From NCBI RefSeq assembly GCF_030812195.1, contig NZ_JAUSSF010000003.1, positions 682,001 through 746,000 on the forward strand: a stretch of DNA of 64,000 bases. Reading direction: 5' to 3'. This DNA comes from Chryseobacterium lathyri. Its GTDB lineage: Bacteria; Bacteroidota; Bacteroidia; Flavobacteriales; Weeksellaceae. A model generated the notes under the pieces. It was given only the letters and a program-made list of their open reading frames with translations, had not been told where the DNA came from and did no database searches. The translations under genes were made by a program, and so were the position numbers. Numbering within the stretch: position 1 is the first letter of the stretch; every line of letters starts with the position of its first letter. Positions 25,908 through 34,071 of this stretch are shown here, one piece after another.

Positions 25908-25992
25908 CACCCCCATACCCAAATATGTTAAGAATGGATAAAACATAAATGATTCTAAAAACACAATAATAACAAAAAACAATTTCTTACAG

Positions 25993-27366
25993 ATGAAAAA
26001 CAAAATTTCGATTTTAGCAGTAGCCCTTGTACTGCCAGTATGTATGTATTCTCAAGTGGGTATTTTAACGGACAAACCACATAGTACCCTTGATCTGGGC
26101 ACTAAAATTGGCAACAGTGTCACTGATGGTGCAGGTAAAAAATTGGCTATTTATAATAATACAAACGGTACAGACTTTTATGGATTGGGGGTCAGCCCGA
26201 ACTTCCTGCAATTTTATGTAAATTCTGCACCTGCCAACACTCTACCGGCTATGATACTTAAAAAATACCAGACTGATTTTCATCAATTGGGTATTAATAC
26301 AACCAATCCCCATAATGTAATTGATTTGGGGCCTACAATGGGGAATATTGCAGATCCTTTGAGTAAGAAACTCGCTGTTTACAACAGTGCGGACGGAAAT
26401 GATTTTTACGGTTTAGGGGTCAGCCCGTCTGTCCTTCAGTTTCATGCAGGAACAGTATCTGATCAGGCTCCGGCTATGATCGTTAAAAAGTATAAGACTA
26501 ATTTTTATCAGTTAGGCATTAACACAACCAATCCTCATAATGTAATTGATATGGGACCTACAATGGGGAATATTGCAGATCCGGACAGTAAAAAGTTAGC
26601 TGTTTACAATAGTGCGGACGGAAATGATTTTTACGGGTTAGGAGTCAGTTCGTCTGTCCTTCAGTTTCATGCAGGAACAGTTTCAAATCAGGCTCCCAAT
26701 ATGGTCCTTAAAAAGTACCAGGATAATATCCATCAACTAGGCATTAATACAACTAATCCCCATAATATAATTGACCTGGGTTCTACGATGGGTGGTATTG
26801 CAGATCCGCTGAGTAAGAAACTGGCCATTTTCAACAGTGCAGACGGAAATGATTTCTACGGTTTAGGAGTTAGTCCTGGTACTCTTCAGTTTCATGCCGG
26901 AACCGTGAACAATCAGGCTCCCCATATGGTGCTTCAAGACAATGGACGTCTTGGTATTGGCACGTCTGCTCCTACTTCTACACTTTCAGTAAACGGGACA
27001 GCAGATAAACCTGGCGGAGGAAGCTGGGAAACTTTTTCAGACAGAAGGGTAAAAAAAGATATTAAAGATTTCAAAGACGGATTAAACATCATTAATCAGC
27101 TTAAGCCTGTGAGCTATAAATACAATGAAAAATCCGGATATAAGGATTTGAATAAAGAGTATGTAGGGTTCATAGCACAGGATGTAGAAAAAGTGGCACC
27201 CTATATGATCAATGTAATAGATGATACCGCAAAAAGTGGTTTGCCAGATAAAAGAGAATTAAATGAAAGTGCTCTTACCAAAATACTGGTTAATGCAATA
27301 CAACAACAGCAACTAGAAATAGATGAGCTTAAAAAAGAAATCTCAGAGATAAAAAAACATAATTAA
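25993..27366 (+). CDS. Secreted repeat protein with S74 intramolecular chaperone domain
   Basis: The 457-residue protein has a signal peptide ending at MYSQ, then VGILTDKPHSTLDLG. Four repeats of about 75 residues follow (residues about 32-330), each with KKLAVYNSADGNDFYGLGV and QLGINTTNPHN. The C-terminus is an S74 domain: S349 and K354 in TFSDRRVKKDI have the Ser/Lys spacing of the endosialidase self-cleavage dyad, then KPVSYKYNEKSG, EYVGFIAQDVEKVAP and a coiled coil. Phage tail spikes use this domain to trimerise and then release it. Here it probably assembles a surface trimer. Confidence 0.85.
   Translation: MKNKISILAVALVLPVCMYSQVGILTDKPHSTLDLGTKIGNSVTDGAGKKLAIYNNTNGTDFYGLGVSPNFLQFYVNSAPANTLPAMILKKYQTDFHQLGINTTNPHNVIDLGPTMGNIADPLSKKLAVYNSADGNDFYGLGVSPSVLQFHAGTVSDQAPAMIVKKYKTNFYQLGINTTNPHNVIDMGPTMGNIADPDSKKLAVYNSADGNDFYGLGVSSSVLQFHAGTVSNQAPNMVLKKYQDNIHQLGINTTNPHNIIDLGSTMGGIADPLSKKLAIFNSADGNDFYGLGVSPGTLQFHAGTVNNQAPHMVLQDNGRLGIGTSAPTSTLSVNGTADKPGGGSWETFSDRRVKKDIKDFKDGLNIINQLKPVSYKYNEKSGYKDLNKEYVGFIAQDVEKVAPYMINVIDDTAKSGLPDKRELNESALTKILVNAIQQQQLEIDELKKEISEIKKHN
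26086..26937 (+). repeat. Tandem coding repeats in the S74 gene
   Basis: Four in-frame units: about 26086-26316, 26317-26541, 26542-26766 and 26767-26937 (the last shorter). The central two are each exactly 225 bp and very similar, with the DNA for SADGNDFYGLGV almost unchanged. Slippage or recombination could change the unit number. Confidence 0.85.
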
Positions 27367-27419
27367 TGGATGCTAAAGCACTTACTACTTCATTAAAGTA
27401 AACTTTAGGTACCTGATCC

Positions 27420-27450
27420 GGCTGGGATTTCTTGTCCCAGCCTTCTTTTC
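27420..27450 (+). terminator. Terminator of the S74 gene
   Basis: GGCTGGGA and TCCCAGCC pair exactly around TTTCTTG, followed by TTCTTTTC. A near copy follows the next gene. Confidence 0.85.
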
Positions 27451-27671
27451 TAAACTTTGAATTGGAATATACAGCCACAAATTGAAAATGTATTCGTAAA
27501 CCACAGTTCATGGTTTTAAAGATCATTTTCCGTTATTCTAAACATTTACAAAATTCAATTTCCCTAATACTACAGCATAAGACAACAAAAACTTTATTAT
27601 AGATTGGGCTCCATGGCTTACAAAACTAATCACGGAAACCTACATATACTAGTAATCAATTGATTAAATTA

Positions 27672-27730
27672 ATGTAGCATCCATGTAATAGGTGTTTTTT
27701 TTGAATAGGCAGATTAATAATTCAAATTTG
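27672..27730 (+). promoter_or_regulatory. Operator-promoter of the second surface gene (copy 2)
   Basis: ATGTAG (27672-27677) and ATGTAA (27683-27688), 12 nt, TTG (27701-27703), 19 nt, CAAATTTG (27723-27730). The left arm of the inverted repeat has decayed here, while the right half ATGTAATAGGTG is intact. Confidence 0.7.
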
Positions 27731-27776
27731 AAACTTGATAGTAATTATTTAAAATACTATGATTTAACAAATAAGA

Positions 27777-28565
27777 ATGAAAAAAAAACAATTTTTTTTA
27801 GCAAGCATTTTACTTTTGTCAGTAAATGCTTACTCACAAGTAGGAATTAATACAGCAACACCCAATCCTTCTGCTATTTTAGATGTAGTTTCAGCCAGCA
27901 AAGGACTATTAATTCCCAGAATATCCTTAACCAGCAATACTGATATTATTACTGTGCCTAATCCTACGAATGGTCTGCTGGTTTTTAATTTAGCAGATGC
28001 AGGTAGCGGAGCCAATAGAGTCGTTAGAAATAATCTGTATAAATTTAATAGTACCACCAATAAATGGGAACTAATGCTGGATGAAAATGCCATGAATGCT
28101 CTTTCTATTCCTGCTCCTGCGGTATTTCGACTTTCTGGTGATATAAATAGCTTTTTGAACGGTTATGCCGAAGGTTCCTCTCAATTAGTCCCTATGGATA
28201 CCGTTAAAAATCAAATACTTGGGCTTAGCTATGATAACTCAACCTCCACCCTTACTTTTCCCGCAGGAACTTATAAAATGGAATTTGTATATGAAGCAAA
28301 TCATAACATCTCGGGTTGTACGATTAGTTCATATTTCATTGATTTTCCTGATGGTGCAAGCGCCACCAGGATCCATAGTACCGCATCTCATATGGAGGGG
28401 ACAAAGAGTAATCATGGCGGAACAATCTCTTATACAACTACATTACCGGCAAATAAAACATGGCAGATAAAATTAGGAAGAGGTCAGTCTGGAAATTGCA
28501 TGGGGACGGGCAGCATATTGGTAGGTAGACGAACTGAAGTCTTAATATTTAAAATCGGAGATTAG
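27777..28565 (+). CDS. Secreted protein of the SQVGINT family
   Basis: The 262-residue protein has a signal peptide (KKKQFFLASILLLSVNAYSQ) followed by VGINTATPNPSAILDVVSAS and KGLLIPRISLTS, a head motif common in Bacteroidetes surface proteins and tail-fibre-like proteins. The C-terminal 140 residues are beta-rich with two cysteines (SGCTISSYF, SGNCMGTGS) that could form a disulphide; a jelly-roll fold is possible but unproven. Its head matches its two downstream neighbours, but its C-terminal domain is different. Confidence 0.75.
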   Translation: MKKKQFFLASILLLSVNAYSQVGINTATPNPSAILDVVSASKGLLIPRISLTSNTDIITVPNPTNGLLVFNLADAGSGANRVVRNNLYKFNSTTNKWELMLDENAMNALSIPAPAVFRLSGDINSFLNGYAEGSSQLVPMDTVKNQILGLSYDNSTSTLTFPAGTYKMEFVYEANHNISGCTISSYFIDFPDGASATRIHSTASHMEGTKSNHGGTISYTTTLPANKTWQIKLGRGQSGNCMGTGSILVGRRTEVLIFKIGD

Positions 28566-28746
28566 AATACCTATTAAAATTATAAGCTTAAGACTAAATG
28601 AATCTTTTCATATATTTTTTGCGGATATTTTTACAAGGTAATTCGATAAGATACTTACTTCAATTATAGGAATAAAAATTTGAATAATTATAATATTATT
28701 TTATGGAGAATCCATCGTAATTATCTCCACATTTATTCTCAAATCT

Positions 28747-28778
28747 GGCTGGGATTTCTTATCCCGGCCTTCTTTTTA
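28747..28778 (+). terminator. Terminator of the second surface gene
   Basis: GGCTGGGA and TCCCGGCC pair (one wobble) around TTTCTTA, with a TTCTTTTT tail. Nearly the same sequence as the terminator at 27420. Confidence 0.8.
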
Positions 28779-28960
28779 AAATTGAAACAAAAAGATTTTC
28801 ATAACTATCTATAGGTTTCAGAAACTGTCTGTCATTTTCTAAATTAAACTATTTACAGAATCCAACTTTTCTAATATTTGGAAATAAGATAAGACAATAT
28901 ATCTTATAAGCTTGATCTACCATTCCATATAATCCTATTGAAAAACAAGACATTACATTT

Positions 28961-29019
28961 ATGTAACACCTATGTAATAGGTGCTTTTTTTGAATAAGCA
29001 TACTAATAATTCACCTTTG
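28961..29019 (+). promoter_or_regulatory. Operator-promoter of the third surface gene (copy 3)
   Basis: ATGTAA at 28961-28966 and 28972-28977, 12 nt, TTG (28990-28992), 19 nt, CACCTTTG (29012-29019). The inverted repeat is nearly perfect. The following leader CTCAATAACAATTATTTA is shared with copy 4. Confidence 0.7.
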
Positions 29020-29065
29020 CAACTCAATAACAATTATTTAGTTTAACAATTAAGAATGAAAAAAA

Positions 29066-29971
29066 ATGAAAAAAAAAATGTTATTTTTAGCAGGCACTGT
29101 ATTTTTATCAGTAAATGCTTATTCCCAAGTAGGTATTAACACGTCAACACCTTCCAGCACTTTAGATATAAAAGGGGCTATTGAAGGTAATTTCCGTGAA
29201 ATTACAGGCACAAGTACCCTGGACAATCAGGATTATCACGTTTCCTTTTCAGGAACTTCAGACGCAATTCTGAACCTTCCTACAAAATCTACTACAGATG
29301 GGGGCGTTTCAGATTTCAGGGGAAGAAAATATTATATAAAAAACAACAGCCTTTCCAGCAAACTGTCTTTAACAGCTGCCGCTGGCCAGACCATACGTCT
29401 CGGAGGAAGTGGAACTGCTGCCAATACCCTTGATTTAAAACCCGGTACATTTGGGTTTCTTACAGCCAATGGAGTGAACGGATGGGATTTAGATTTTGTT
29501 GCAACCGCATATAACAACAATTGGATGCTGGCTAATTCTGAAGTCAACGGCCCTCCTACAACTGCAACTTCACAAGTTATACCTTCAGGAACGAGTACGT
29601 TTACAGTAGTAAATGGCTGCGCTGTTACTGTAACTGTACCTTCCGGCGTAGCAAGTTCAAAAGTGGTATTAAATTTTACAGGTTGGGGAGATGCTGTTGG
29701 TAGTACTAATTCTATTGGTTCTTTTCGTTTCCAGATTGTCAGGACAGGAACATCAACAGCAACGTATGCTTCGGCAATGATGACCTCTTGGGCAGTAGGC
29801 TCTGCAGCTTTGGTTCGTTATAATTATCCGGTAGTATATTCTATTTCGAATCTTGCCCCGGGTACTTATACTTTTACTTTACAGGTAAGGAGAGAAGACG
29901 AATCAGGAACTGGTATAACAACCACTTTTTGGGGTACAATGGGTAGAGCAGATGTTTATGTCAAAGAATAA
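29066..29971 (+). CDS. Secreted SQVGINT-family protein, paralogue A
   Basis: The 301-residue protein begins KKKMLFLAGTVFLSVNAYSQ then VGINTSTPSSTLDIKG. The middle (GNFREITGTSTLDNQDYHVS, RGRKYYIKNN, AAAGQTIRLGG) and the C-terminal domain (VVLNFTGWGDA, YASAMMTSWAVG, LQVRREDESG, RADVYVK) are shared with paralogue B at 30754. A second ATG 10 nt upstream is out of frame. It is predicted beta-rich and exported; the function is unknown. Confidence 0.8.
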   Translation: MKKKMLFLAGTVFLSVNAYSQVGINTSTPSSTLDIKGAIEGNFREITGTSTLDNQDYHVSFSGTSDAILNLPTKSTTDGGVSDFRGRKYYIKNNSLSSKLSLTAAAGQTIRLGGSGTAANTLDLKPGTFGFLTANGVNGWDLDFVATAYNNNWMLANSEVNGPPTTATSQVIPSGTSTFTVVNGCAVTVTVPSGVASSKVVLNFTGWGDAVGSTNSIGSFRFQIVRTGTSTATYASAMMTSWAVGSAALVRYNYPVVYSISNLAPGTYTFTLQVRREDESGTGITTTFWGTMGRADVYVKE

Positions 29972-30043
29972 AACAGATGTCTTGGTTCCAATCCAAATAT
30001 TTTTATAGCTTAAAGTTTAGTTATTAGTAGGAGATGAGCCACT

Positions 30044-30062
30044 CCGCCCCTTTTCGGGGCGG
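30044..30062 (+). terminator. GC-rich hairpin after paralogue A
   Basis: CCGCCCC and GGGGCGG pair perfectly around TTTTC. No T tract follows, so it may only stabilise the 3' end. Its GC content stands out in this AT-rich stretch. Confidence 0.5.
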
Positions 30063-30231
30063 GGAGGATCATCACAAGAGCGTATCCATTCTCTATTATT
30101 CTGTATTTATTAGTATACCAATATTTAACGTGAATAAACTCAGGAAAGACACCATGTCAAAGACAGTAATTATCAGTCTTGGATGCCATTAAAATTACTC
30201 TAATCAAAAGCTTATCTGAACAGTAAAAACG

Positions 30232-30343
30232 ATGAAAGTAAAACTATTTTTTAATCAGTAAATGTTTTACTCCCAAATAAGGATTAACACAACAATCATT
30301 TTTTGAGACATGATGGACAGAGCAAATATTTACGTTAAAGATT
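30232..30343 (+). pseudogene. Decayed paralogue with internal deletion
   Basis: In one frame from ATG 30232 the sequence reads MKVKLFFNQ, stop, MFYSQIRINTT..., stop, DMMDRANIYVKD. The first part resembles the family head (NAYSQVGINTS) and the last part the family C-terminus (GTMGRADVYVKE). The 250 or so codons between are missing. It is followed by a terminator like that of the intact paralogue B. Confidence 0.7.
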
Positions 30344-30487
30344 ACTATAGTATTTATAGTCCAGACCTAGTCTAAATATTTTGCGATGCACATCAATTAA
30401 TCGACGAAAAAGCTCGGAAATGCTTAAACTAATCTGGGTATAAAAACTTTGTTTAGAAAAAATTTCCATGTATTCTCTAAACAATTG

Positions 30488-30592
30488 TATTCATGATGAA
30501 ATAATATTCCCTATTTCAGAATGTTTACAGCGATTCTAAACACACAATGACGAAAAACTACCGCAGAATTTATTTTATTCGGTAGTTTTTTA
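30488..30592 (+). repeat. Copy 1 of a duplicated 3' region (paired with 31688-31793)
   Basis: About 105 bp (TATTCATGATGAAATAATAT... GCGATTCTAAACACACAATG... CGGTAGTTTTTT) matches 31688-31793 with scattered changes. It contains a terminator: AAAAACTACCG and CGGTAGTTTTT with compensating stem differences from the other copy. It marks the end of the dead paralogue. Confidence 0.75.
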
Positions 30593-30649
30593 AATATGCT
30601 ATTTAATCAGAATCAAATTATAAATACTGATAATCAACCAATTAAACTC

Positions 30650-30708
30650 ATGTAATATTTATGTAATAGGTGTTTTTTTTGAATAAAAAAACTTATAATT
30701 CAACTTTA
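30650..30708 (+). promoter_or_regulatory. Operator-promoter of the fourth surface gene (copy 4)
   Basis: ATGTAA at 30650-30655 and 30661-30666, 12 nt, TTG (30679-30681), 19 nt, CAACTTTA (30701-30708). The palindrome's left arm is lost (AATATTTAT), but the ATGTAA direct repeat is exact. Confidence 0.7.
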
Positions 30709-30753
30709 CAGCTCAATAACAATTATTTAAACACTGAAGTTTAACCCTTAAAA

Positions 30754-31683
30754 ATGAAAAAAATGAATACAAAACTATTACTTTTAGTGAGCATTTTATT
30801 TTTATCAGTAAACGTTCACTCCCAAGTAGGGATCAATACACCAACACCTTCCAGCACTTTAGATATAAAAGGTTCTGTTGAAGGAAATTTCCGTGAAATT
30901 ACAGGTACGGGTACTCTTGATAACCAGGACTATCATGTTTCTTTTTCCGGAATATCAGATGCAGTTTTGAACCTTCCTGCAAAATCCGCTACAGACAGTA
31001 CTCCGGCAGACTTTAGAGGCAGAAAATACTATATCAAGAATAATAGTATGGCAAACAATTTAACATTAACCGCTGCAGCCGGACAGGTAATACGTTCGGG
31101 AGGAACGGCCGCTGCAAATAACACTTTTATAATGCAGCCGGGAAAGTATGCGGTACTTACAGCCAGTGGAACCAACGGATGGGATCTGGATGTCGTGGTA
31201 GCCAGTGTTGCTGCTAATAATTGGGAGCTCGTTAGTACTGATGCAAATGGAGCTACAGGAGCTGTAACTATACCAACTGGTACAGCCTTTACAACTTTAT
31301 CTAGCGGTAGAGTTACAGTTACCATACCAAGCGGATATACTTCATCAAGAGTAGTGCTGAATTTTACAGGCTGGGGAGCTGCAGGAAATAGCGATGGCCT
31401 AGCTGGAAAAGGTTCATTACGTTTTCAAGTACTTCAGACCGGTACAAAAGCAGACGGCACAGCGGCAAATGCAACATATGCTTCTGCAATGATGACATCT
31501 TGGGTAATGCCCACCCCAGCAAGTTCTACCCGATTTAATTATCCAGTAACTTTGACTCTCTCAACTCTTTCTGCCGGAACTTATATTTTTGATATACAGA
31601 TGAGAAGAGAAGATGAAAATAATGCCACAACCTCCATTGCAAATTGGGGTATAACAGGTAAGGCAGATGTTTATGTTAAATAA
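30754..31683 (+). CDS. Secreted SQVGINT-family protein, paralogue B
   Basis: The 309-residue protein has a signal peptide (MNTKLLLLVSILFLSVNVHSQ), then VGINTPTPSSTLDIKG and a sequence largely collinear with paralogue A (GNFREITGTGTLDNQDYHVS, RGRKYYIKNNS, YASAMMTSWVM, QMRREDEN, KADVYVK). The largest difference is a short insert near residue 220 (DGLAGKGSLRF). Unlike paralogue A it uses an MKKMNTK start. It is monocistronic; the function is unknown. Confidence 0.8.
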   Translation: MKKMNTKLLLLVSILFLSVNVHSQVGINTPTPSSTLDIKGSVEGNFREITGTGTLDNQDYHVSFSGISDAVLNLPAKSATDSTPADFRGRKYYIKNNSMANNLTLTAAAGQVIRSGGTAAANNTFIMQPGKYAVLTASGTNGWDLDVVVASVAANNWELVSTDANGATGAVTIPTGTAFTTLSSGRVTVTIPSGYTSSRVVLNFTGWGAAGNSDGLAGKGSLRFQVLQTGTKADGTAANATYASAMMTSWVMPTPASSTRFNYPVTLTLSTLSAGTYIFDIQMRREDENNATTSIANWGITGKADVYVK

Positions 31684-31687
31684 GTAT

Positions 31688-31793
31688 TGCATTCATTCTA
31701 AAATAATGTTCTCTATTTCAGGATGCTTACAGCGATTCTAAATACACAATGATGGAACTGCCGCAGAATTGATTTTCTTCCGGCAGTTTTTTT
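31688..31793 (+). terminator. 3' region and terminator of paralogue B (repeat copy 2)
   Basis: AACTGCCG and CGGCAGTT enclose CAGAATTGATTTTCTTC and are followed by a T run (31756-31793). The surrounding 105 bp repeats the block at 30488-30592. Confidence 0.85.
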
Positions 31794-32055
31794 CTCTTCA
31801 ATTATTAACAATAATATATATTTTGCTTAGACGTTAATCTGAGAAAGCAAATCAAAATAAAGATTTTCATTTTGAAGAGTTTTAATTTCTTGTGAGTTTA
31901 CAAACCATTCTTTTAACGATGGTTTGTTATTTTACCACATGTTGCAGAAAAACTGCTTAAAGCTGATAACTATTTTTTCAAAGTTGAATACTTCACAATA
32001 AGACATAAAAGAGGGACAGATAAAAAATCCATCCCTCATATCTTTCATTTACCGA
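31794..32055. other. Intergenic region with permease terminator
   Basis: Mostly featureless AT-rich sequence between convergent genes. Near 32010-32038 GAGGGA and TCCCTC can pair, followed on the minus strand by a T-containing tail; this may end the permease transcript. Confidence 0.5.
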
Positions 32056-33477
32056 TTATTTGTTTTTATACAGTTTAAACATCAAAAACAGGAAAATCAG
32101 CCATACCGGAATTAAGATCACCTGAATTTCCATTCCTGTAATACTCATCAATACCAAAATAGCAACCAGAAACAGGATACATATGTAATTCGAAACAGGG
32201 TAAAATATGGAAGGGAATGAGGTCTTCACACCTGTTCTGTTTTTTTCTTTTCTAAATTTTAAATGGGTATAGCAGATCATCAGCCAATTGATAATTAACG
32301 TAGAAACCACTAAAGCCATTAAATATTCAAATGCCTTTTCAGGAACCAGCTTATTGATGACAATACAGATTCCCGCAAAACAGGAAGAGATCAAGATCGC
32401 ATTGGTAGGAACACTGTTCTTATTCAGTTTCTTTAAAAATTTCGGAGCATTTCCCTGCTGGGCCAGTCCGAAAAGCATTCTGCTGTTGCTGTAAACACTG
32501 CTGTTATACACCGACAAAGCAGCTGTCAAAACAATCAGGTTAAGAATATTGGCAATTAACACATTGAACTGGATCACTTTTCCGAAGATATTGAATTGAA
32601 ATCCATTTAAATTCTGAAAAACCATCACAAACGGACTTGTCCCTTCTGTGATTTCTCTCCACGGGCTCAACGCAAACAAGATAACCAATGCCCCTACATA
32701 GAAAATTAAAATCCTGTAAATAACCTGATTCGTTGCTTTTGGAATGGTCTTTTCAGGATTCTTAGCTTCCGCAGCTGTAATCCCGATTAATTCCAGTCCT
32801 CCGAAAGAGAACATGATCATCGCCATGGCTGCAAACAATCCGGAAAACCCGTTCTCACTTTTATTAAAAAAACCTTTTGGGAAAAATCCGCCGTCGTTCC
32901 ATAAATTTGAAATGCTTGCCTTATCTCCTCCGGTACCGCTTAACAATAAATAAATACCAAAAACAATCATCCCGATAATCGCTACCACCTTGATGATGGA
33001 AAACCAGAATTCCGTTTCTCCGTATACTTTTACGGAAGCAAGGTTTAAAGCATTAATGACAATAAAAAAGAATAAACTGGAAACCCAGAGCGGGATTTCG
33101 GGCCACCAAAAATGAATATAATGTCCGATAGCCGTTAGCTCGGCCATACTCACAAGAATATATAGGATCCAGTAATTCCAGCCGGAAGCAAAACCCGGAA
33201 AATTTCCCCAATATTTATAGGCAAAATGACTGAAACTTCCAGAAACAGGCTCATGAACCACCATTTCACCAAGCTGGCGCATAATAAAAAATGCTATGAT
33301 TCCTGCTAAAGCATATCCCAGAATAACGGATGGACCTGCTAAAACTGCTGCCGGGCCGATTCCAAGAAACAATCCCGTTCCTATGGCTCCTCCGAGGGCA
33401 ATTAATTGAATATGTCTGTTGGTTAATCCTCTGACTAGAGCCCTATCATTGGACTCCGTTTTCTGTTCGCTGCTCAT
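32056..33477 (-). CDS. Amino-acid permease, APC superfamily (AAT family)
   Basis: The 473-residue protein has twelve predicted membrane helices and begins with the family signature RGLTNRHIQLIALGGAIGTG followed by LFLGIG. Further hallmarks are GEMVVHEPVSGSFSHFAYKY and GGLELIGITAAEAKNPEKTI. It belongs with the proline/GABA/aromatic amino-acid symporters of enteric bacteria. Specificity cannot be read from sequence. It is monocistronic. Confidence 0.92.
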   Translation of the reverse strand: MSSEQKTESNDRALVRGLTNRHIQLIALGGAIGTGLFLGIGPAAVLAGPSVILGYALAGIIAFFIMRQLGEMVVHEPVSGSFSHFAYKYWGNFPGFASGWNYWILYILVSMAELTAIGHYIHFWWPEIPLWVSSLFFFIVINALNLASVKVYGETEFWFSIIKVVAIIGMIVFGIYLLLSGTGGDKASISNLWNDGGFFPKGFFNKSENGFSGLFAAMAMIMFSFGGLELIGITAAEAKNPEKTIPKATNQVIYRILIFYVGALVILFALSPWREITEGTSPFVMVFQNLNGFQFNIFGKVIQFNVLIANILNLIVLTAALSVYNSSVYSNSRMLFGLAQQGNAPKFLKKLNKNSVPTNAILISSCFAGICIVINKLVPEKAFEYLMALVVSTLIINWLMICYTHLKFRKEKNRTGVKTSFPSIFYPVSNYICILFLVAILVLMSITGMEIQVILIPVWLIFLFLMFKLYKNK

Positions 33478-33593
33478 AAAATCAATTATGCCCTAAATAT
33501 ATAAAACTTTAGAGAAATTCACCTTCTGTGAAGCCTGCAAAACGTTCAACAAGTTCATTTTTAATGAATTAAAAAGTAAAAAACTGTATTTCT

Positions 33594-33887
33594 TTACAAA
33601 TATTCCTCCGGAATTGAAATATTATTCTTTTTCATGTACTCTAAAAGTGACTGGTACCTGCCATCATTCCCATCTGTTCCGCATTTATGCGAGATACTGC
33701 AGATATCGGAAGGCTTAATTTCCAGAATATCGGAAATCTTCGTCAGTATTTCCAGATTGATTTTCACTTTAGAATTTTCAATGTCAGAATAGGCCTTCTG
33801 GGAAATACCCATTTCAAAAGCCATATACTCCTGCGTAAAGTCTTTACTTCTACGGATTTTCCTGATATTTTGACCACATACTTTCAT
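33594..33887 (-). CDS. Small XRE-family regulator
   Basis: The 97-residue protein has a Cro/C1-type HTH at residues 5-65 (NIRKIRRSKDFTQEYMAFEM, ISQKAYSDIENSKVKIN). A short tail (GRYQSLLEYMKKNNISIPEE) follows. It is divergent from ccoNO across 184 bp that contain a perfect palindrome, so it is a possible local regulator of the oxidase, but this is only positional. Confidence 0.85.
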   Translation of the reverse strand: MKVCGQNIRKIRRSKDFTQEYMAFEMGISQKAYSDIENSKVKINLEILTKISDILEIKPSDICSISHKCGTDGNDGRYQSLLEYMKKNNISIPEEYL

Positions 33888-34020
33888 CGTTTTTGTTTTT
33901 AGTAGTTTTCAGTATAGTTTAGAAGGATACCTACTAGACTTACACAAAGTTAATAAATACCTTTGGCAAAACATTATACACGTTACATGATATTTATTTT
34001 TTCATATAAATCAGGGTCAA

Positions 34021-34042
34021 TATCCTCTGATTTCAGAGGATA
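34021..34042. promoter_or_regulatory. Perfect 22-bp palindrome before ccoNO
   Basis: TATCCTCTGA (34021-34030), TT, and the exact reverse complement TCAGAGGATA (34033-34042). It lies 29 nt before the ccoNO ATG. It could be a dimeric-regulator site or a leader hairpin. It is not the FNR/CRP pattern TTGAT-N4-ATCAA. Confidence 0.65.
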
Positions 34043-34071
34043 AATATTTTCGGTACAATACAATTGGAATT

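Noticed and set aside
26086..26937. CRISPR-like array
   Set aside because: The repeats are long, in frame and coding; there are no short repeats with unique spacers.
25993..31683. Prophage tail module
   Set aside because: Despite the S74 domain, each gene has a signal peptide and its own promoter, and no phage structural, lysis or integrase genes are present.
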